A stretch of 58,955 bases of DNA from Pseudomonadota bacterium (GTDB lineage: Bacteria > Desulfobacterota > Desulfobulbia > Desulfobulbales > JAGXFP01). Made by a program: the position numbers and the translations under genes. The stretch covers positions 1-58,955 of the forward strand of contig JAHJAA010000090.1 of the NCBI GenBank assembly GCA_018814305.1, read 5' to 3'. Numbering within the stretch: position 1 is the first letter of the stretch; every line of letters starts with the position of its first letter. Of the stretch, positions 7,541 to 16,460 are shown piece after piece. Below the pieces are notes generated by a model, which saw only the letters and a program-made list of their open reading frames with translations, ran no database searches and had not been told where the DNA came from.

Positions 7541-7996
7541 TCACGAGCAAAGTGTCAGCGAGAGACAGAGGGCGTCATCTTCAGGATCAGTATAATAGCT
7601 GCGACGAACGTGTGTCACGTGAAAATCAAATTTTTCATACAGTAGTCGGGCCACAGTATTTTCTGCCCGAACCTCAAGATACCATCGACAGACCTGATCG
7701 TCGGTAAATCTGGTGATGGCGTGGGAGAGCAAAGCCGTTGCCAAACCGCGTCGCCGGTATTCCTGATGGACGGCAAGCTTTAAAATTTCTGCTTCATCAA
7801 CGATCCGCCGCCCCAGAAGAAAAGCAAGGACCGGCCCCTCGGGAACCATACAACCGACCAAGCCCCAACCGCAAGGCTGAAAAACTTCCCCCTCCAGCTG
7901 GCCTTTAGTCCAGGGGGAGGGGGTCTGTTGTTCGATCAAAAAAACGGCAGGGAGATCATCAATAATTAGATCTCTAATCATTCCGGGACAGATCAA
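7541..7996 (-). CDS. rimI: Ribosomal protein S18-alanine N-acetyltransferase (RimI-like GNAT)
   Basis: A 151-residue GNAT acetyltransferase. The acetyl-CoA loop appears as VHQEYRRRGLATALLSHAI and the RimI-like end as YLEVRAENTVARLLYEKFDF followed by YYTDPEDDALCLSLTL. RimI acetylates the N-terminal alanine of ribosomal protein S18. Its ATG overlaps the gap stop codon by four bases, showing translational coupling inside the glycolysis unit, an unusual neighbour for rimI. A general N-acetyltransferase of the same family cannot be excluded. Confidence 0.85.
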   Translation of the reverse strand: MICPGMIRDLIIDDLPAVFLIEQQTPSPWTKGQLEGEVFQPCGWGLVGCMVPEGPVLAFLLGRRIVDEAEILKLAVHQEYRRRGLATALLSHAITRFTDDQVCRWYLEVRAENTVARLLYEKFDFHVTHVRRSYYTDPEDDALCLSLTLCS

Positions 7997-9201
7997 ACCA
8001 TCTGTTCGGCCACGGTCACGGTTCGATCACCAAGCATGTTGGCATAACTTCCCAGCTCATTATCGTACCAGCCGTAGATCACCGCCTGGGTAACCGGCAC
8101 ATCAAGCATCCCGCCATTCTCACAACCAGCCCCGGCTCGAGCCAGATTGACCCGGATATTAGCAGTTCTGGTGTGCGTTTCGGTACCCTCGATAATGGTC
8201 GCAGCAAAGGGCGTTCCGATGATATCGGAAGAGACGTTCTGTTTCTCCGAGTACTCCAAATAGGGCGAATTGGCGGCAAAATTACGATAAATTTCATTAA
8301 TCCTGGCCCGCTTCAAGGGATTCTCCAGTTCATCCTGAATATTTAAAACCAGGACAATCAATGAACCGGTGGAGGTAGGAATCCGCACAGACTCAGCAAT
8401 GAACCCGATACTTTTCATCTCCGGAATAACCAAGACCAGGGCCTTGGCCGCGCCGGTGGTCGTCAGGATAATATTATTCATGATCGACCGATCCTTCCTG
8501 AGATCGGTGGCCCCGGCCTTAGGCAGTCGGTCCAAAACCTGCTGACTGCCGGTGGCGGCATGGACCGTCACCATGGAGGCGCTCAGGAAATTCTCCGCCC
8601 CCAACTGATCGAGCAGGGGCTTTATCATAAATGAAAGGCAAGTGGTGGTACACGATGCCGCCGAGATTAAACAATGTTTCGAAGGGATATAATCCTCTTC
8701 ATTAATGCCCATAACCGTGGTCACGGCATCCTCGGGCATGGCCAACCCCTTGGCCTTGATCTTAAAGGGGGCCGAAAGAATCGCCTTCTCAGCCCCGGCC
8801 TGGAGATGGCCCCGAAAAGCCCCTCTTGGGGCATCCGGCTCTGCGGTAGGGTCATTAAAAACTCCGGTGGTATCGACCACCAGTCGCACCCCGTTTTCCT
8901 TCCAGGCAATATCCTTGGGGTTTCTTGCTTCCCGGAGAATTTTCACAGGAACCCCGTTAACCGTCATGGTGCCCTCGGCTTCGTTCAGGTTTTCGATAAC
9001 CCGCTGTGCCCGATAGCCATGGAGATAATTCCCCAACCAGCCATAAGTGGAGTCCCGCTCCATGGAGGCAGCAACATCCTGAAGCCCGGTGCCGATCTCA
9101 CGTCCGAGATTCACCACGATGGAAGAGAAATGTTTCCGACCCACGTGATGCCATAACGAAAGCTTGCCGATCCGACCCATGCCGTTGATTCCTAGTATCA
9201 T
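7993..9201 (-). CDS. gap: Glyceraldehyde-3-phosphate dehydrogenase, long divergent form
   Basis: A 402-residue GAPDH, about 60-70 residues longer than the common type. It has the NAD-binding start GINGMGRIGKLSLW, the catalytic cysteine at about 184 in SAASCTTTC, the HAATGSQQVLDR segment replacing the usual HAYTxxQ, and WYDNELGSYANM near the end. It oxidises glyceraldehyde 3-phosphate to 1,3-bisphosphoglycerate; cofactor choice cannot be read safely. It is the first gene of the leftward unit with rimI, pgk, tpiA and secG. The 296-bp gap upstream of it shows no gene and presumably carries the promoter. Confidence 0.9.
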   Translation of the reverse strand: MILGINGMGRIGKLSLWHHVGRKHFSSIVVNLGREIGTGLQDVAASMERDSTYGWLGNYLHGYRAQRVIENLNEAEGTMTVNGVPVKILREARNPKDIAWKENGVRLVVDTTGVFNDPTAEPDAPRGAFRGHLQAGAEKAILSAPFKIKAKGLAMPEDAVTTVMGINEEDYIPSKHCLISAASCTTTCLSFMIKPLLDQLGAENFLSASMVTVHAATGSQQVLDRLPKAGATDLRKDRSIMNNIILTTTGAAKALVLVIPEMKSIGFIAESVRIPTSTGSLIVLVLNIQDELENPLKRARINEIYRNFAANSPYLEYSEKQNVSSDIIGTPFAATIIEGTETHTRTANIRVNLARAGAGCENGGMLDVPVTQAVIYGWYDNELGSYANMLGDRTVTVAEQMV

Positions 9202-9497
9202 GCCCCGTTACTCCTTGTTTAAGCATTTATCATTTTCACCGAAGTTCCGACCCAAACAGCACCTGGCCGATTCTTCATGCACGAAAGTATCCCTGACCGC
9301 TTTAATCTACCACATGGTCAACCGAGTAAGAAAGTAGTGCCGCGACCATCAAAGTCAAGCAGTAGTAACATTTACCGACTGAAAGGGTTCGACCTCATCA
9401 GCTCGGTTTAATGATCATAAAAGCAACGTCATGATTTGAGGGGATGATTATAAGTAAGCAGGCCGAGTGAGGCAAGGAAAACTTACCGTCACCCATT

Positions 9498-10931
9498 CTA
9501 CAAATCCGACTCCCTCACAGCCTCTCCATCGCTGGCATCGTCCGCTTCTTGCAGTAAACGAGGGATCTGGTCAACGGTTTTCAGTTGCTTGATAGCTCCG
9601 TCGGTCAATGGATCGATCTCGCCAAATTTCCGGGCCGTAACCAGCACCCGACTCTCCAGCGCCCCCACGGTCCGATTGTAGGCGGCAAGGGTCTTGACCA
9701 GACCTTTGCGAATTTCATCAAAATGATCGGTCATGGTCCGGATCCGTTCATACAATATCTTGCCCAGTTCTCCTACGGCCTGGGCGTGTTCGGCAACATT
9801 TTCCTGACGCCAGCCGTAGGAAACCGCCCTCAAAAGAGCGATCAAGGTGGTCGGGGTGGACAGGATCACTTTTCGGCTGACTCCAAATTCAATTAATTGA
9901 GGATCTTGTTCCAGGGCCGCGCTGAAAAAATTCTCCCCCGGTAAAAACATCACCACAAACTCGGGGCTCGGTTGAAATTGCTCCCAATAGGACTTAGCCG
10001 TCAACTGGGTCATATGATTGCGGACGTGGAGCGCATGCTCTTTCAGAAGATGATCTCTCCGGTCAGGGTCTTCCGTCTCCTGGGCCTCAAGATAGCTCAG
10101 GATTACAGCCTTGGAATCCACCACGATATTTTTATTGCCTGGCAGCTTGACAATCATATCCGGTCGTAGACGGCTTCCTGAATCTGCCGTTTCCTGCTGG
10201 ACAAAATCACAATATTCGATCATTCCGGCAACTTCTACTACCCTGCGCAGTTGAATCTCTCCCCACCGGCCTCTAACCTTCGGAGTTCGTAGAGAGCTGG
10301 CCAGCTTAGCGGTTTCAGATTGCAAACGATTCTGGGCCCCAAGCATCAACCGAATCTGTTCGGTAAGACCGGCATTAGCCTCAGTACGTTCCTTTTCAAT
10401 CTGGCGGATCTGAATATCCACTTTTTGTAATGATTCCTGGATCGGCTTGACCAACTCATTTATGGCCTGCTGCCGCAAGACAAGATCCGACCGGGAACGC
10501 TCCTGAATCCCCTCCATGCCGGCCCGAGCCATGGCCAGAAATGAATTGGCATTCTCCTTAAGCACTTCCTGCGAGAGGACCTTAAAGGTTTCACCCAACC
10601 GCCGGGTCTCCTCTTCCTGCTTCGCCCCCGCCCGCCGCTCCGCTTCAACCATTCTTGACTGAAGATCTTCTATCCGGGCTGCAAGGGCCATTTTCTCCCC
10701 GTGGAGCCGGGTGACCTCCCCCCCTTTTCCATCCTCAGTCACTCGCATTTCTGCCAACCTGGCAGCATGTCCTTGCAGGGTCGCCCGAAGAGCGGCAAGT
10801 TCACTCTCATATTCGCCCCGCAGATCCCGGAGAATCATGCCATACCGGATCCGGGCCCCCAACCACGCCACGCCGCCTCCTAAAATGGCGGCACCGCCGG
10901 TGGCAATTATCAGTATAGCGTTATTTTCCAT
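9498..10931 (-). CDS. rmuC: DNA recombination protein RmuC
   Basis: About 477 residues: an N-terminal membrane helix, a long coiled coil rich in Glu/Arg/Ala (about 30-200), then the RmuC core with TPKVRGRWGEIQLRRVVEVA, KNIVVDSKA and FLPGENFFSAAL. RmuC limits inversions at short inverted repeats and is thought to act near the membrane on DNA. I chose the ATG at 10929-10931, with GGGGAG just upstream, over an in-frame GTG nine codons earlier. A heptanucleotide microsatellite begins 28 bp upstream of this start. Confidence 0.92.
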   Translation of the reverse strand: MENNAILIIATGGAAILGGGVAWLGARIRYGMILRDLRGEYESELAALRATLQGHAARLAEMRVTEDGKGGEVTRLHGEKMALAARIEDLQSRMVEAERRAGAKQEEETRRLGETFKVLSQEVLKENANSFLAMARAGMEGIQERSRSDLVLRQQAINELVKPIQESLQKVDIQIRQIEKERTEANAGLTEQIRLMLGAQNRLQSETAKLASSLRTPKVRGRWGEIQLRRVVEVAGMIEYCDFVQQETADSGSRLRPDMIVKLPGNKNIVVDSKAVILSYLEAQETEDPDRRDHLLKEHALHVRNHMTQLTAKSYWEQFQPSPEFVVMFLPGENFFSAALEQDPQLIEFGVSRKVILSTPTTLIALLRAVSYGWRQENVAEHAQAVGELGKILYERIRTMTDHFDEIRKGLVKTLAAYNRTVGALESRVLVTARKFGEIDPLTDGAIKQLKTVDQIPRLLQEADDASDGEAVRESDL

Positions 10932-10959
10932 ACTCTCCCCACAGTACCCAATGAACACA

Positions 10960-11036
10960 CCTCACACCTCACACCTCACACCTCACACCTCACACCTCAC
11001 ACCTCACACCTCACACCTCACACCTCACACCTCACA
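10960..11036. repeat. Microsatellite, 11 tandem CCTCACA units
   Basis: Eleven uninterrupted copies of the 7-mer CCTCACA (TGTGAGG on the rmuC strand) fill 77 bp between the rmuC start and the CAU tRNA. Seven is not a multiple of the helical turn or of three, so copy-number change would shift promoter-to-start spacing. Such perfect arrays are typical slipped-strand mispairing sites. Confidence 0.95.
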
Positions 11037-11139
11037 CAAGATAATCCCTCTCTGCAAATAAATCAGGCGATTATTTTTCGAGATTCCAGTTGACAATTAT
11101 GCTGAATAGGCTAAATTACCAGGTTTTATTGTGGCATAT

Positions 11140-11216
11140 GGGCCTATAGCTCAGTTGGCTAGAGCCACCGGCTCATAACCGGTCGGTCCCTGGTTCGAGT
11201 CCAGGTGGGCCCACCA
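11140..11216 (+). tRNA. tRNA with CAU anticodon (Met elongator or Ile2)
   Basis: A 77-nt tRNA with encoded CCA. The acceptor GGGCCTA pairs with TGGGCCC-type 3' end, the D arm reads GCTCAGTTGGCTAGAGC, the anticodon loop is CTCATAA, and the T arm is TGGTTCGAGTCCA. The acceptor begins with a paired G, so it is not an initiator tRNA. Elongator Met and lysidine-modified Ile2 both carry a CAU anticodon in the gene and cannot be separated with certainty here. Confidence 0.93.
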
Positions 11217-11415
11217 TCTGGCCCCCGGCCAACCTGTCGAGGATGCCCGCTGTTACGGGGTCACCCTTCGTCGCGAAAGTACGATCATCTCCGGGTTTTC
11301 CGGGGGCAGGCAACAGAGAGCCTCTCTCACATTGAAAACGATCTCTATCATCATAGTGTTTAATAAATTTCTCCGGCCTTGGGACTGCAGGCAGCAAACC
11401 GTCCCAAACCTTCAA

Positions 11416-11449
11416 GGTGCATACGCTTCGGCGTAGCGCCTTTTTTTTT
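11416..11449 (+). terminator. Rho-independent terminator
   Basis: GGTGC-AT-ACGC, a TTCG tetraloop, then GCGT-A-GCGCC form a stable hairpin (11416-11440) followed by nine T residues (11441-11449). It lies 200 bp past the CAU tRNA and just before the Nif3-like gene, so it isolates the tRNA transcript. Confidence 0.85.
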
Positions 11450-11475
11450 ATATTTATTTGCCCCGCAAGAGGACC

Positions 11476-12315
11476 ATGGGCGTTTCTCAACTAACCGTAA
11501 ATCATTTACTCTCGATTCTTGAAAAAATTGCCGAACCGGGTCTGGCTGAAAGCTGGGATAATATCGGTTTAATGGTCGGCGCACCCGACCAAACGATTGA
11601 CGGTATTCTCATTGCCCTTGACACCACCCCGGAGGTTCTTGCCGAAGCAGTAGCCACCGGCTGCAATATCATCGTTACCCACCATCCTCTGATTTTCAAG
11701 CCGATGCGCAGTATCAGAACCGATCTTGAATCGGGCCGCTTGATCAGTGCCGCCATCAAACAGGATTTGGCCATTATTGCCTGCCATACCAACCTGGATA
11801 AAGCAATCGGAGGAGTCAATGATGCTCTGGCAGCTGCCTTTAATTTACGCGACAGCGCCCCCCTCCTCCGGGAAATCGGTCAGCCCGAGGTCCCCGGGTT
11901 CGGAAGAATCGGAGATCTTCCCTCTCCGTTACCATTCCAGGAATTCATTAATCTTCTTCTCGACACCCTTGGACTTGATGGGGTCCGTTTCGCCGGCCCC
12001 TCTCCCAAGATTGTTTCCCGGGTAGCCCTCTGCGGAGGCAGTGGATCTGAACTGGCCGTCAACGCCCGGGAAGCAGCCGCCCAAGTTTATATTACCGGGG
12101 AAGTAAAACACTCCGACGCCCGCTGGGCCGAAGCCGCCCACTTTTGCATAATCGATGCCGGCCATTATGCCACAGAGAATGTCGTGGTCCCGACCTTGAC
12201 GGACGCCATTGCCAAAGCGTGCCTGAACCATGGGCCAATGATCCCGGTACTGGCCACTACGACTCAAAAAAACCCTTTTCGACATTGTTTTCGATCTGAG
12301 GATATGAAGAATTAA
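11476..12315 (+). CDS. Nif3-like dinuclear metal center protein
   Basis: About 279 residues from an ATG preceded by AGAGGACC; an earlier in-frame TTG at 11458 lies in the terminator tail and is less likely. Family motifs are ESWDNIGLMVG, the metal-binding THHPLIFKP and ACHTNLD, and the C-terminal DAGHYATENVVV. Proteins of this NIF3/YbgI family form hexameric rings with a two-metal site; the substrate is unsettled, though they are often labelled GTP cyclohydrolase 1 type 2. The following zinc-ribbon gene is its usual neighbour in deltaproteobacteria and actinobacteria. Confidence 0.93.
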   Translation: MGVSQLTVNHLLSILEKIAEPGLAESWDNIGLMVGAPDQTIDGILIALDTTPEVLAEAVATGCNIIVTHHPLIFKPMRSIRTDLESGRLISAAIKQDLAIIACHTNLDKAIGGVNDALAAAFNLRDSAPLLREIGQPEVPGFGRIGDLPSPLPFQEFINLLLDTLGLDGVRFAGPSPKIVSRVALCGGSGSELAVNAREAAAQVYITGEVKHSDARWAEAAHFCIIDAGHYATENVVVPTLTDAIAKACLNHGPMIPVLATTTQKNPFRHCFRSEDMKN

Positions 12316-12383
12316 TCAGATATAATTTATTTATGATCGTACACCTTAAGGACGATCTAAGACATTAAACGAGGGAGAAGCAA

Positions 12384-13112
12384 TTGAAGGAAGCGATAGA
12401 GAGTCTGAAGGCACTCCAGGAAGTCGATCTGGAGATCCGCAAAATTGAACAAGAGATGGCCACCGATAATGCCGAAATTGAACGGCAGCAGGCCTCAATA
12501 GCAACCAGAAAGGTTGCCATTGAAGATTTAACCGCCAAAATTGAGCAGGGCGTTTTAACCCGCAGGTCTTTGGAAACGGCGGTTGAGGAGTCTCAAATCC
12601 TGATCAAGGACCGTCAGAACAAGTTGATGAACGTTCAGACGAACCGTGAATACCAATCAATCCTCAAAGAGATTGAAGACGCCAAGACCGCCAACCGCGA
12701 AAGGGAAGACGAACTTGTCCGCCTCATGGAGCAGGCTGAATTCTATCAGCAGAAAAAAGACGGCCAGGTTGCCCTCTGCAAAGCGGAAGAGACCACGCTG
12801 TCAGCTGATACGACCAAGTCCACCCAGGTCGCTGAAAAGTTGAGCAAGAAACGTGAAACGAAATTGAAAAATCGGGTAACAAAAGCCAAAAAGGTTCCTG
12901 CAAACCTTTTAAAAAAGTATGAGCTCATCCGGGAAAAAAGAGACGGAATTGCCATGGCCGGGGTCAATAACGGCGTATGCCATGGATGCTACATGAATGT
13001 CCCCCCCCAGCTCTATAATGAATTGTTACGGGAAGACAAACTGCACTCCTGCCCCACCTGCAACCGGATGCTGTTCTATCAACCGGGGCCTGAGAGCACA
13101 GAAAAGGAATGA
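12384..13112 (+). CDS. Coiled-coil protein with C-terminal C4 zinc ribbon
   Basis: A 242-residue protein. Residues about 5-170 are a long charged coiled-coil hairpin, including MNVQTNREYQSILKEIEDAK, which is highly typical of the family. The C-terminus holds CHGCYMNVPPQLYNELLRED and CPTC, a four-cysteine ribbon. It starts at TTG after GGGAGA. The function is unknown; the CT398-type structure has suggested a link to secretion or RNA binding in other bacteria. It follows the Nif3-like gene by 68 bp and precedes rnpB, so the three probably form a conserved neighbourhood. Confidence 0.9.
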   Translation: MKEAIESLKALQEVDLEIRKIEQEMATDNAEIERQQASIATRKVAIEDLTAKIEQGVLTRRSLETAVEESQILIKDRQNKLMNVQTNREYQSILKEIEDAKTANREREDELVRLMEQAEFYQQKKDGQVALCKAEETTLSADTTKSTQVAEKLSKKRETKLKNRVTKAKKVPANLLKKYELIREKRDGIAMAGVNNGVCHGCYMNVPPQLYNELLREDKLHSCPTCNRMLFYQPGPESTEKE

Positions 13113-13146
13113 AATAATTCTTTTTCTTATCTATTGAATACGATTT

Positions 13147-13521
13147 GGACTGGAGTGGGCGGATGATCGCTGTCCCAAAGGGATGGAGGAAAGTCCGGAC
13201 TCCGCAGGACAGGATGGTTCGTAACGCGAACCGGAGAAACCCCGGGAAAGTGCCACAGAAAAGATACCGCCATGATCTGTTATGGTAAGGGTGAAATGGT
13301 AAGGTAAGAGCTTACCGCTTTCATGGCGACATGAAAGGCATGGCAAACCCCATCCGGAGCAAGACCAAATAGGGAAACATTCCACATCACAGATGTGGTG
13401 AAGGGCGGTCCGTCCAAGTTTTCGGGTAGGTTGCAAGAGGTGTTGGGCGACCGACATCCCAGATAAATGATCATCCCCCTGCAAAGGGGACAGAATCCGG
13501 CTTATAGCCCGCTCCAGTCCA
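13147..13521 (+). ncRNA. rnpB: RNase P RNA, bacterial type A
   Basis: The conserved P4 region GAGGAAAGTCCGGACTCC occurs near 13186, and the 3' conserved parts ACAGAATCCGGCTTATAG near 13490. The terminal P1 helix pairs GGACTGGAGTGGGC at the start with GCCCGCTCCAGTCC at the end, followed directly by a T-run. It is the catalytic RNA that trims the 5' leader of tRNA precursors. Ends are set from the P1 helix and are accurate to a few bases. It is transcribed in the same direction as the zinc-ribbon gene upstream. Confidence 0.96.
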
Positions 13522-13625
13522 TTTTTTCTATCAACGGATTCAGGCCCCGCATCTTCGGGTTAGTGAAATGACCCCGTTCACTAAAACCCACCGGGAAATA
13601 AAGCACATACCCTATCAGTGTCCCT

Positions 13626-14831
13626 ATGACCCACAACCAATCCTTCCCGCCTTGTGCAGCAGTGATTCCTGCCGGAGGATCCGGACTCAGGATGGCGGCG
13701 GATCTCCCCAAACAATATCTCCTCCTGGCCGGCAAACCTGTGCTGGTCCATACCTTAGAGGCCCTGGGGCAATGTCCCCTGCTCACTGAAATTGTCCTGG
13801 TTGTGCCGGAACCATTTCTTGATTATAGCCGGGAACTGGTTCAACGGTATAAACTGACCAGAGTGACTCAAATTGTACCTGGCGGGAGCCTTCGGCAGGA
13901 TTCCGTCCTGGCCGGGGTCCGAGCCCTTTCCCCTGAAGCTGAATATGTTCTGGTCCATGACGGCGTCCGTCCCCTGGTCGACCCAAACCTCATAGCCAAT
14001 TGCCTTCAGGAGGCGCAGCTCAAAGGGGCGGTCTTCGCTGCTATTCCAGTCAAGGATACCTTGAAATCGGTTTCAACCGATCAACGGGTTATGGCGACGG
14101 TGGATCGAGAGGGGTTATGGCAAGCGCAAACCCCCCAGGTGGCACGCCGCGACCTCCTGACCCGAGCCCTGGAAGCTGCCGAGAGGATAGGTTTCGAAGG
14201 CACCGATGAAGCGTCCCTGCTTGAACGACTTGGGATACCGGTCCATGTGGTATTGGGCTCTGTGAGAAATCTCAAGATAACCCACCCCGACGACCTCTAC
14301 CTTGCCGAGGGCCTGCTCAGCAAACACGACCCAGGAGCCACCATGACGCACCATCGTATCGGGCACGGCTATGACGCCCATCGCCTGGTCAAGGACCGCC
14401 CGTTGATCTTGGGCGGGGTCACCATTCCCCACCCGACAGGACTTCTAGGCCACTCTGATGCCGATGTTCTACTCCATGCCTTGGGAGATGCCCTGCTTGG
14501 AGCAGCCGGTCTGGGTGACCTGGGTCGCCACTTTCCCGACACGGACCCCCACTACAAAGACGCGAATAGCCTGGAGTTGCTGGCCACGATTATGGCCATG
14601 GTTTCCACGGCTGGCTTTGGCTTGACCAATGCCGATATTACCGTTCAGGCTCAGCGCCCCCGTCTTTCCGCCCACTTCCCCGAGATGATTCTCCGAATCA
14701 GCAAAGCCTGCAGGGTTCTCCCGGAACAGATTAACCTGAAGGCGACCACAACCGAACGGATGGGATTCATCGGTCGAGAGGAAGGGATTGCCGCCCATGC
14801 CGTGGTCCTGCTCCACCAAACAGGTCCTTGA
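13626..14831 (+). CDS. ispDF: Bifunctional IspD/IspF enzyme of the MEP isoprenoid pathway
   Basis: A 401-residue fusion. Residues about 8-235 are IspD (2-C-methyl-D-erythritol 4-phosphate cytidylyltransferase) with AAVIPAGGSGLRM, LPKQYLLLAGKPVL, VLVHDGVRPLV and TDEASLLERLG. Residues about 243-401 are IspF (2,4-cyclodiphosphate synthase) with the metal site GHGYDAHRL, GLLGHSDADVLLHALGDALLGA and KATTTERMGF. The two carry out non-adjacent steps, with IspE expected elsewhere. Fused ispDF is common in alpha- and deltaproteobacteria. It lies 104 bp after rnpB. Confidence 0.96.
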   Translation: MTHNQSFPPCAAVIPAGGSGLRMAADLPKQYLLLAGKPVLVHTLEALGQCPLLTEIVLVVPEPFLDYSRELVQRYKLTRVTQIVPGGSLRQDSVLAGVRALSPEAEYVLVHDGVRPLVDPNLIANCLQEAQLKGAVFAAIPVKDTLKSVSTDQRVMATVDREGLWQAQTPQVARRDLLTRALEAAERIGFEGTDEASLLERLGIPVHVVLGSVRNLKITHPDDLYLAEGLLSKHDPGATMTHHRIGHGYDAHRLVKDRPLILGGVTIPHPTGLLGHSDADVLLHALGDALLGAAGLGDLGRHFPDTDPHYKDANSLELLATIMAMVSTAGFGLTNADITVQAQRPRLSAHFPEMILRISKACRVLPEQINLKATTTERMGFIGREEGIAAHAVVLLHQTGP

Positions 14832-15000
14832 GATTTATTTCCTTCCCCCGTGATTCAGGTCACAAATAACCGAAAATCAAAAATGATTATGATCCTCAAT
14901 GATTAGACTCTCGTTAAGGCACTTATCCTGTTTCTGCAGTGTTACCCGCAGGACAGGGTTAGATTTTCACAATCCCCATGGATACGAACCAACACCCTGT

Positions 15001-15555
15001 TCATGAATCAGGCCTCTCCAGCAGAAAACTCTTCTCGATCCGATGGGCGGCCCCCCGAGAAGAAAGCACGCTTGAAAACAGATGAAACCCGGCGACCTCA
15101 AACGGGGCTATCGTGATGGCCTGGTTCTGATCGCGATACTCCTCAAGAGCCCCTGGCGGAGTCCCCTTCAAGCGGGCTATGGTGATATGCGGGAAAAAAC
15201 TGCGGCTCTCCCCAGCGATCCCCAATTGCCTTAAGGCCTGATCGATATTCAGTTTCAAAAGCAGCAAATAGTCATTTTCCTCTACACCGCCCCAGACCAC
15301 ATGCGGCATCCCCCGGGGAGGGAACCAACCGATACCTTTCATTCTGAGCTGAAAAGTCGGGGATTTCACCGTTGCCAAGCCATTTCCTATTGCCCGACTG
15401 ATTTCAACCGGAACTTCCCCTAAAAACCGCATGGTCAGATGCCGTAACCTGCGTCCAACCCACCGCGCCCCGGGCAGACCAACACTGATTGAATCAAGGG
15501 CGTCCTGGGCTGCCTCGGATAACTCCAAGGCTATAAAGAGTCGTTGTAGCTTCAC
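15001..15555 (-). CDS. thpR: RNA 2',3'-cyclic phosphodiesterase (2'-5' RNA ligase family)
   Basis: A 184-residue protein with the two catalytic HxTx motifs of the 2H phosphoesterase fold: LRHLTMRFLGEV at about residues 39-50 and FPHITIARLKG at about 125-135. The N-terminus QRLFIALELSEAAQDAL is also typical. Members open 2',3'-cyclic phosphates on RNA and can ligate tRNA halves in vitro. It is encoded alone and divergently from aroD, with about 200 bp between the starts. Confidence 0.9.
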   Translation of the reverse strand: MKLQRLFIALELSEAAQDALDSISVGLPGARWVGRRLRHLTMRFLGEVPVEISRAIGNGLATVKSPTFQLRMKGIGWFPPRGMPHVVWGGVEENDYLLLLKLNIDQALRQLGIAGESRSFFPHITIARLKGTPPGALEEYRDQNQAITIAPFEVAGFHLFSSVLSSRGAAHRIEKSFLLERPDS

Positions 15556-15761
15556 CAGACCATCCTCATTTATGGACCGACACTAACGATGACCCCACCT
15601 AACCCCCACAACCTACTCTTGCTCGGCCGAACGTATGCTGTGGGCCAGAGACACCTTCAAGGTTGCCGAAAGTTGACAAGCCCGCTTCAATAGAATAGCA
15701 TTGTACGTTTCTTTTAACCATTAATCCCATTCTCATTCCATTTCAAAATTGACGGCTGCAC

Positions 15762-16460
15762 ATGAATAAATATCCTGGGAAAATCTGTATATCGATTGCC
15801 ACCGCATCCGTTGCCGAAGCGCTTGCAACTGCTACTGCCGTCCAAGACCGCGCAGATCTTCTTGAAATCCGGCTGGACAGTTTAGATGCCCCTGAAATCG
15901 CACCCTTTCTATCCCAGTTATCCACCCCGGTGCTCTTTACCTGCCGGCCTGCTTGGGAGGGAGGGTTCTTCCAGGGAACCGAAGACCAACGACTCCACCT
16001 CCTCAGCCAGGCCATTGAGGCCGGTGCACCATATATCGATCTTGAATTGAACACCGATGAAGAGGCCCGAACGAAGATACTTTCAAAAGCCCACGAGACC
16101 TCAACCAAGGTGATCATTTCATGGCATGATTTCAAAACGACTCCTTCCAGCCAAGGACTTGCCTCGATCCTCCAGAAACAGTACCGAAGCGGGGCGGATA
16201 TCGGAAAAATTGTCACCATGGCCAACAGCCCCCATGACATGTTACGGGTCTTTGACCTCTATCCCCTGGCGGCGGAAATGGGCTTTCCCCTCTGTGCCTT
16301 CAGCATGGGCAACAAGGGGGTGATCAGCCGACTCACCGCCCTGGAACTTGGAGGATACATGACCTACGGCGCCCCGGAGCCGGGAAAACAGGCCGCACCA
16401 GGCCAGTTATCGATTGACCAAATGCGAACGATTCTGGAGATTTTTCATGCCGACGATTAA
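15762..16460 (+). CDS. aroD: Type I 3-dehydroquinate dehydratase
   Basis: A 232-residue (beta/alpha)8 enzyme converting 3-dehydroquinate to 3-dehydroshikimate, third step of the shikimate pathway. Signatures are LLEIRLDSLD, FTCRPAWEGG, YIDLELN, the catalytic His in ISWHDF and the Schiff-base Lys in GKIVTMA, then SMGNKGVISR. It is slightly short but complete. It overlaps aroE by 14 bp and heads an aroD-aroE-aroA operon. Confidence 0.94.
   Translation: MNKYPGKICISIATASVAEALATATAVQDRADLLEIRLDSLDAPEIAPFLSQLSTPVLFTCRPAWEGGFFQGTEDQRLHLLSQAIEAGAPYIDLELNTDEEARTKILSKAHETSTKVIISWHDFKTTPSSQGLASILQKQYRSGADIGKIVTMANSPHDMLRVFDLYPLAAEMGFPLCAFSMGNKGVISRLTALELGGYMTYGAPEPGKQAAPGQLSIDQMRTILEIFHADD

Noticed and set aside
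11173-11490. Minus-strand frame across the CAU tRNA and terminator
   Set aside because: It overlaps a tRNA and a terminator and shows no protein features.
14913-14945. Sigma54 promoter at GTTAAGGCACTTAT
   Set aside because: GGCAC is present but the GC element is not at the required spacing of about 10 bp.
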